A stretch of DNA of 22,835 bases, from assembly GCA_025266875.1 (NCBI GenBank), contig JALLLT010000125.1:1-22835 (forward strand), read 5' to 3'. This DNA comes from Fennellomyces sp. T-0311. Its lineage: Eukaryota > Mucoromycota > Mucoromycetes > Mucorales > Lichtheimiaceae. A model generated the notes under the pieces. It was given only the letters and a program-made list of their open reading frames with translations, ran no database searches and was not told where the DNA came from. Made by a program: the position numbers and the translations under genes. This document shows, piece after piece, positions 17,445 through 22,835 of this stretch (positions within the stretch are counted from its first letter, which is position 1; every line of letters begins with the position of its first letter).

Positions 17445-19869
17445 TTTTGCGCAGTGTCTGAGGCTGAGCAATGACCAGGATATCGCCAGGAGTGCCTTCA
17501 ACACGCGATACGGGAAGTTCGAATGGTTGGTTTTGAGTTTTGGACTCATGAATAGTCCCTCCATATTCCAGTCTTGGGTCAACTCTATCCTCGGTCCCGA
17601 AATCCTCGACCAGTGCGCATTCATGTACCTCGATGATTGCCTCATTTTCAGCAAGACGAAGGAGCAGCATGACCGGGACGTTCGCCTCATTCTGTCCAAA
17701 TTCCGGGAAGCGAAGGTGATTGCAAATGCAAAAAAGTGCGACTTCTTCAAGACCGAGCTCGAATTCGTGGGGCACCAAGTTACTGCCGACGGTGTGTTGC
17801 CTTCCGTGTCAAAAGTCAAGGCGATTCAAGACTGGCCGGTGCCGACGAACGTCCAAGAAGTTCGCCAGTTTGTTGGTCTCGGGTCGCATTATCGTCGTTT
17901 TATTCGTGATTTTGCTGCGATTGCCGCGCCGTTGACAGATTTGACGAAGGGTACGGGTGCAAAAAAACGAGCAATCAAATGGACTCCTGAGTGTCAAGCT
18001 GCTTTTGCGGAAATTAAAGCTCGCATGATTGCTGCCCCTGTTCTGCTGCCGCCAAATCTGGATGCCCCCTATGTGATTGAGGTCGATAGCAGCGACTACG
18101 GTGTGGGTGGGGTGCTGCTGCAACAAGGCGACGATGGGTTGCTGCACCCATTGGCGTTTGAGTCCAAGAAGTTATCCTCCGCCGAACAGTCATATCCAGC
18201 TCAGGAACGGGAGTTGCTAGCGATTTTGCATGCCTTGCGGACTTGGAGGTGTTACGTGGATGGCCGTAACTACACTGTGTTCACAGATCACCACCCACTC
18301 AAGTATTTCTGCACAAAGACCAAGCTGACTCCCCGATTAACCCGATGGATTGCCGAACTCGAGCTATACAATCCAGACATCCAATACAAGCCGGGCAAGG
18401 ACAACCATGTGCCTGATCTTTTGTCAAGACGCGATGGCCCAGCTTGTGTGACACAAGAACCTGATATGGAGCCCGAGTTTTTATATGCTGTCAAATCTGT
18501 ACAAGAATCTGACTGGCCCAAGTTTTATGCTCGCCCAGAGGACCAATGGCCACCCATGTACAAAGATCTTCTTGCCAAGCATCGCGCCAAGTTTGTTGTC
18601 CGGAACGACGCAGTTTTTCGCAAGATGAAGATTGGCAAGGAAGCCCAGGAGGTCCGATATGTCTTGTTCGCTCGGCGTGCCGATTTGGTGGAACAGTTTC
18701 ACAAATCTTTTGGTCATCCCGGCAATACCACCATGTATGATCTCTTGCGCAAGCGCTATTGGTGGCTGGACATGCGATCTGATATCCAAGACTGGTTGGT
18801 GACCTGCCAAGAATGTCAGTTGGCCGCCAACGCTGATCGAGGTATTCATCACGCCCCAATGAAGCCCTTGAACGTGCCGTCTCCTTTTTCGCGCTAGCAT
18901 CTGGATTTCGTTGGTGAACTACCCACAACGATGCAGGGTAATCGTTGGCTTCTTGTTGCAGTGGATTATGCGACCAACTGGACCATTGCTCGTGCAGTCC
19001 CCGATGCCACTGGTGAAGCCATTGCTGAATTCATTTATAAGGAGATCGTCACGCGTTTTTCTTGTCCCACGGAGATCTGTACCGATCGAGGTGCCAACTT
19101 CATGTCAAAAGTGCTGGCACACTATCTTGGCCGCCTAAAAGTCAACCATGTTTTTACTTCGGCGTTCCACCCACAAACAAATGGCAAGGCTGAACGAACC
19201 AATGGCATCCTCAAGCAAATGCTTCGCAAATATGTACAAGGCCGCATACATGAATGGGACAAGTTTGTCGAGCCTGCTTTGTTTGCCTGTCGTGTCCGCA
19301 AACATCGTACAACTAGATTTAGTCCTTTTTTCTTGGTCTACGGTCAAGAGCCCAAGTTGCCTGGTGATCATTTGCGACCTTTCGTCAATTCGTCGGATTT
19401 GCTTTATGATGAACCAGTGGAAGCTCATAGTCAGGTGCCTGAAGTACGACGCTTGTGCGAGGCTCGTATCTTAGCCGAACGCCGATTGCAGAACAATGCT
19501 GCAAAAGACAAGGAACGTTGGGATGCTGTTATCAAGCCCTAAAAATTTTCGATTGGCGACCATGTCTTGATGCGGCATGAGAACAAGTTAAGCCTCGAAT
19601 TCAACTGGAAAGGCCCTTTCAAGATCATTGGTGTTCATAGCGATTCCGATATCTACCAGCTGCAGGATATGAATGGTCAAGTCTACTCTTCCTGGGTTCA
19701 CACTGATAGACTTCGACCCATTCACATCACCTCTTCCGCCGCCCCTACTGAACCCTGGTATGATCCCACTGCTGTCCGTGCCGCAGAACGCCGCCGTTTA
19801 CAAGATGCTGGTCACATTGCATTGTTGTCCGAGGACGTACAACAGTCTGAGGAGGGGATATTGTCATAG
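17445..19869 (+). pseudogene. Ty3/gypsy pol remnant: RT (partial), RNase H, integrase
   Basis: A single plus frame with two stops. RT begins mid-domain (LRLSNDQDIARSAFNTRYG) and keeps the catalytic YLDD (FMYLDDCLIFSKT). RNase H follows (VIEVDSSDYGVGG, RELLAILHAL, VFTDHHPL). The integrase zinc finger is HKSFGHPG ... CQECQLA. TAG at 18895-18897 replaces the Trp expected before HLDFVGELP (TGG to TAG). The integrase core has VDYATNW, ICTDRGANF and NGKAERTNG for D, D and E. TAA at 19540-19542 lies in IKPxKFSIGDHVLM, where Gln or Arg is usual. The C-terminus (GPFKIIGVHSDSDIYQL, WVHTDRLRPIHI) has no chromodomain. The frame ends at 19869 inside the start of the LTR. It is non-functional because of the truncation and the two nonsense codons. 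Confidence 0.9.
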
Positions 19870-20181
19870 CCATTTCTGGCGGACTTCCTTTGGTTTCCTT
19901 TTTGGATGATCCTTCCTTGTCGCGCAGTATTAGCTGTTGCACAGATCGCTGCGGTATGCCGCAGTACCTCTTTGTACTCCCTTTTGTTATTATCCTTATC
20001 ATCAAATCCATTATCCACGTCATGCGCAGTAAGCTGCAGTAAGCCGCAGTAGTATTTTATTAGCATTAGAAAACATATAAATATCCCCTTAGACTAAAAG
20101 AATAAACATTATCTTACGACTTCTCTTTCAAACCTTTTTCTGGTATTGGCTACGGTTCATCCGCCAACAAGTGACACGACA
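19862..20181 (+). repeat. 3' LTR of the second gypsy element (LTR A)
   Basis: It begins TGTCATAGCC right after the polypurine tract and ends ...CACGACA. It contains a TATA-like CATATAAATATCC (about 20073-20085) and AATAAA (about 20101), and tandem GCAGTAAGC-type units at about 20025-20050. It is homologous but clearly not identical to LTR B (20191-20481). Shared blocks include GGCGGACTT, GTTTCCTTTTTGGAT, ACATATAAATATCC, AATAAACAT and GGCTACGG. Confidence 0.8.
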
Positions 20182-20190
20182 ATGTGTCGT

Positions 20191-20481
20191 TGTCGTAGCC
20201 TTTCTCGGCGGACTTATTCCCGTTTCCTTTTTGGATACCTCTTCCGTCGTTTTGCTGCGCAAACGTTGCCAAGGCTGCTACACCTGCTTAGTCTTCATCA
20301 ATGCTCAGCATCATCCTTATTATACGTCATATCTTAGATTATTATTAGAATTAGCAAAACATATAAATATCCATTCATGCATTAGCAATAAACATCATCG
20401 ATCTGTTATCCTCTTTATTTCTTTTTGTTCCAAAAGTCTATTCTCTGGCTACGGTCTCTCCGCCAAAATACAAAGACGACA
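20191..20481 (+). repeat. 5' LTR of a third, related gypsy element (LTR B)
   Basis: It begins TGTCGTAGCC and ends AGACGACA, with TATA-like CATATAAATATCC (20359-20371) and AATAAA (about 20388). It is separated from LTR A by 9 bp (ATGTGTCGT). It is a 5' LTR because a primer-binding site and a gag remnant follow. Divergence from LTR A shows it belongs to a different copy. Confidence 0.78.
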
Positions 20482-20483
20482 AT

Positions 20484-20498
20484 TGGTAGCAAAAGCGG
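20484..20498 (+). promoter_or_regulatory. tRNA primer-binding site
   Basis: TGGTAGCAAAAGCGG starts 2 bp after LTR B. Beginning with TGG, it is complementary to a tRNA 3' end reading CCGCTTTTGCTACCA. The tRNA identity is not assigned. Confidence 0.7.
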
Positions 20499-20544
20499 TT
20501 TATGAGCGATAAATTTTTTCACCCAAGTTTCCAAAAAATATTGC

Positions 20545-20970
20545 TCACAAGAAGATCTATCATCCGAAGAAGAAGCCACTACTCGACAAGAACTTACCTT
20601 TGAAGATTCCGATCAAGAAGACATGTCACAGGACACGACTTAGACAATTTTGGTGACCTTGGCCGCCCTACTCAAGAACCAGCAAGACCCCAAACCTTTC
20701 CATGCACACATACGTGAACCGGACACATATCATGGCAGCCGAGTCTTGAATGCAGCGCAAAGTTGGCTTCGATCAGTCGAGAGATACCTTGAGATGGCCG
20801 ACCCAGGGGAGCACCAATGGGTAGCTTATGCAGTGACACTTCTGTGAGGCAAAGCAGAGATCTGGTGGCAGCAGCAGGAGGCACGCGCAGATATCAGCGA
20901 CTGGCAAGAGTTCAAGAGATGATTGTTGCAAATGTTCAGCCCACCCGATCACTGGGCGAAAAGGGAGTAA
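20545..20970 (+). pseudogene. Ty3/gypsy gag capsid remnant
   Basis: One plus frame shows an acidic N-terminus (EDLSSEEEATTRQELTFED) and a capsid-like core: VLNAAQSWLRSVERYLEMA, WVAYAVTLL, GKAEIWWQQQEA, DWQEFKR, FSPPDHW. These are typical of the retrotransposon gag domain. It is broken by TAG (20641-20643), TGA (20845-20847, where LLRG or LLxG is expected), TGA (20920-20922, where FKRR is expected) and TAA (20968-20970). The true start is not visible, and the reading frame from ATG 20502 is shifted relative to this one. It is decayed, and similarity ends near 20970. Confidence 0.75.
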
Positions 20971-20989
20971 TCACAGAGTTTCAGAAGTA

Positions 20990-21759
20990 GGAGATTGTTA
21001 AAATTTGTGTGGGGGGAACGTGTGAATGGGCAGAGCCTCCCAAGTTTTGCAGTGACGGATGGCAATTCCGAAGGGAAAAGGGAAAAGTGGTGGGTGATAA
21101 AGGTATTTCCGGTATTTTGGACATCGTTTGTGAGCACATGCAAGGCGGGAAAGGTATTTCCGGTGTAATTCGTCAACGGACGACACAAGAAACTCTGATT
21201 TAGGCAATGCGTAACAGTAACTTCTCTTGTAAAACCATAGCGGTGCTTGGCAAAAGTGAAGCAAGCTGTAAGGGAATTCTCATGATAGTTTATTTTTTTG
21301 TTGAAGTTAGCTGAGTGGTGAACTGCAAAAGCAGTGGGCTGATGATCATTCAAAATAAAAAGGGAATTTTAGCAACAGCAGTGAAAAAAAGTATTCGTAA
21401 TGTCGTTGATTCCTTCATGATGAGGACATGATGACCGAGCATTCGTAAAGTTCTTCTTTCAAAAGCAGCCTTGCAACGTTGCACATGGCAATGACCTTTC
21501 AATGCCAGAGAATAGAATTATGCTAGATGCTATTTTTATCAGCATACTTCTGCAGACACAGAATCAAAATAGGAAGTCGAAAGGAATTCCGAAAACGTGA
21601 TGCTGAATCGTGTCGTGGCCTGTCAACGTGTGATCCATTTGGATTGCCAAGAGACGTGATAGTTTGAAATAACAAGAAAATACGCTGCCAAGGAAGTGAT
21701 TACGTGTTCAAAGAACGTTTATTTCGGTGGATCACATCATACGTGAAAGGCTAAGAAGA
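20990..21759. other. No gene recognised; short direct repeats
   Basis: About 770 bp between the gag remnant and the promoter of the right-hand Plavaka gene. AAAGGTATTTCCGGT occurs twice (21099-21113 and 21150-21164), and TGCCAAG(G/A)-type motifs recur near 21648 and 21686. It may be the subterminal part of the right Plavaka element. No TIR partner lies in the window. Confidence 0.4.
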
Positions 21760-21767
21760 TATATAAA
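21760..21767 (+). promoter_or_regulatory. TATA box of the right-hand Plavaka transposase
   Basis: TATATAAA about 70 bp upstream of the ATG at 21837, in the context AAGATATATAAACGC. This is the same context and spacing as in the copy at 16564. Confidence 0.6.
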
Positions 21768-21836
21768 CGCGTCCAAGAAGCATCATTAAAGGCACTTCAT
21801 TTATACTCTTCAGACCCATCCTTACCTGTTACCTCA

Positions 21837-22835
21837 ATGTCATCCCAGCAATTGTACTTGTGCATGTGCACATACTGCACCCAATCCAACCCTCGTGGCG
21901 CCCTTGTGTGAGATGCAGTCTATCAGGCACATCGTGAGCGCGCCAGAGCTGACCGATTGGCCGCAATCATTGGTAAAGTCCACCGTTGTACCATTTTCAT
22001 GTGTCCAACTGACAGTTAATTAATAGCCCAACGTGCTGCTTCGATGGATGCCGCTACTGCAGTTCAAAACGACGTTGCTGATGATGTTGAAGCTGGTGAC
22101 CATGAAACCGATGATCCGATGGTTGTGGACGGCGAACGCAGTGCTGATGGTATGTCTTCAAACAATATTAAAAACTAGCTTGCTGATAAAAATTGTATAT
22201 AGCACCATTGCCACACGAACTGCCAGGCGCACCCACTGTGCCAAACCAGCCACCGTTGCCGCAAGAACTATTCCATGAACAGCCAACGGAAGATCAGGAG
22301 ACCGAGAATGATCCCGCAATGGAGATGGTAAATGAGCTGACCGCCTTGATTGGTGATAACGAAGGTTTGTTGAGAGCGCACACTACATACTTTGAGCAAT
22401 AGTAAACTAACAAAGATGCTTTAGATGTACCTGAGCCAAGTCCTCGCTCAAACGTTCTTATTCCACAGCCAATACTTTTTGCGCTCATGTCTCTTGTCCT
22501 CTTCCAACTGCACTACACCTCGGAACGCACCGCCGCCACCCTGATCAGCTTTGTTGTGATGCTATTTGCCACTGTACCAGTCCCAGCATTCGACATACTG
22601 AGTACTATGCACACGATCTGTCGCCATATCGGATTCAACAAGTTGACCGACGCGATCGTGCTGTATGTTGCTTGTCCCACATGTCATGCAATCTTCGAAT
22701 CTGCCACTGCGCCTGCAACCTGCTCGACCATGCATCTGAATGGCGACGTGTGTGCAACAAGGCTATTCAAGGGATCATCCAACAACTCACCTCGTGCATC
22801 CGGTACACCTGTCAAGCAGTTCGCGTACTATCCAC
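21837..22835 (+). pseudogene. Plavaka-type transposase, 5' part, runs off window, early in-frame TGA
   Basis: Exons 21837-21972, 22027-22149, 22203-22364 and 22425 to the window end. The introns are 54, 53 and 60 nt, each GT...AG (the last with an ACTAAC branch site), all in phase 1. The product starts MSSQQLYLCMCTYC, matching MPGQPTYLCVCTRC in the copy at 16564. It continues through an acidic, Pro-rich linker to IPQPILFALMSLVLFQLHY, VLYVACPTCHAIF, MHLNGDVCATRLFKGS and TPVKQFAYY, parallel to the other copy. A TGA at codon 25 (21909-21911) sits where the other copy has Thr, in the conserved context V-x-D-(A/E)-V-Y. Apart from that codon the visible frame is intact. The catalytic domain lies beyond the window, so activity cannot be judged. 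Initiation downstream, or unannotated splicing around the TGA, remains possible. Confidence 0.78.

Larger units (their letters stand above)
17445..20181 (+). mobile_element. 5'-truncated Ty3/gypsy retrotransposon with 3' LTR
   Basis: Plus strand: the C-terminal half of reverse transcriptase, RNase H, integrase, polypurine tract (GAGGAGGGG at 19850-19858) and a 320-bp 3' LTR (19862-20181). The 5' LTR, gag, protease and the N-terminal part of RT are missing. It belongs to a different lineage from the element at 8115-10947: no chromodomain and different LTR sequence. Confidence 0.82.

Noticed and set aside
17316..17819. Minus-strand open frames of 167 and 140 codons
   Set aside because: Antisense to the well-supported reverse transcriptase and RNase H frame.
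18481..18928. Minus-strand open frames of 139 and 145 codons
   Set aside because: Antisense shadows of the gypsy RNase H and integrase zinc-finger coding sequence.
19862..20481. Integrated two-LTR circle junction
   Set aside because: The two LTRs differ in length (320 versus 291 bp) and at many positions, so they did not come from one reverse-transcription product.

Overview
The window looks like a transposon-dense stretch of a fungal genome, most likely an early-diverging (Mucoromycota-type) fungus. The evidence is spliced genes with short 48-76 nt GT...AG introns, TATA boxes 30-80 nt upstream of start codons, AATAAA-type 3' ends, Tc1/mariner-like DD34E transposases with long N-termini, Ty3/gypsy retrotransposons and Plavaka-type (KDZ/CACTA-related) transposases. 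The phylum is an inference. I saw no rRNA, tRNA or CRISPR and no clear host housekeeping gene.

Layout, left to right. (1) 1-5074+: a Tc1/mariner-related element with perfectly matching inverted repeats of at least 238 bp (1-238 and 4837-5074). It carries two convergent transposase-like genes. Gene A (1017-2679, +) has one intron and an intact DD34E triad. Gene B (4546-2917, -) has three exons, the first catalytic Asp replaced by Gly, and one in-frame TGA. A small possible third gene lies at 350-797. The right repeat runs outward into an array of CGAAAAA motifs (4989-5294). (2) 5530-7215: a second, single-gene DD34E transposase with one intron. (3) ~7300-8105: a decayed Plavaka transposase fragment. 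(4) ~8115-10947 (-): a chromodomain Ty3/gypsy element, 5'-truncated upstream of RNase H, with two nonsense codons and a strongly one-sided excess of CGTC/GACG. (5) 10948-11100: a cluster of hairpin repeats. (6) 11654-11922 (-): a small two-exon gene of unknown function. (7) 12041-16643: a Plavaka-type element whose transposase (16564-13515, -) is convergent with an unrecognised multi-exon basic protein gene (to 13432, +). Both carry frameshifts. (8) 17400-17444: another hairpin repeat, directly at the 5' truncation point of a second Ty3/gypsy pol (17445-19869, +). This is followed by its 3' LTR, a 9-bp spacer, and the 5' LTR, primer-binding site and gag remnant of a third, related retroelement (20191-20970). 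(9) 21760-22835: promoter and first four exons of a third Plavaka transposase, running off the window.

The most interesting object is the two-gene long-TIR element. A catalytically competent DD34E transposase is paired with a divergent paralogue that keeps the fold and 34-residue spacing but has lost the first Asp. Nearly all premature stops in the window can be explained as single C:G to T:A transitions, which suggests cytosine deamination acting on repeats.
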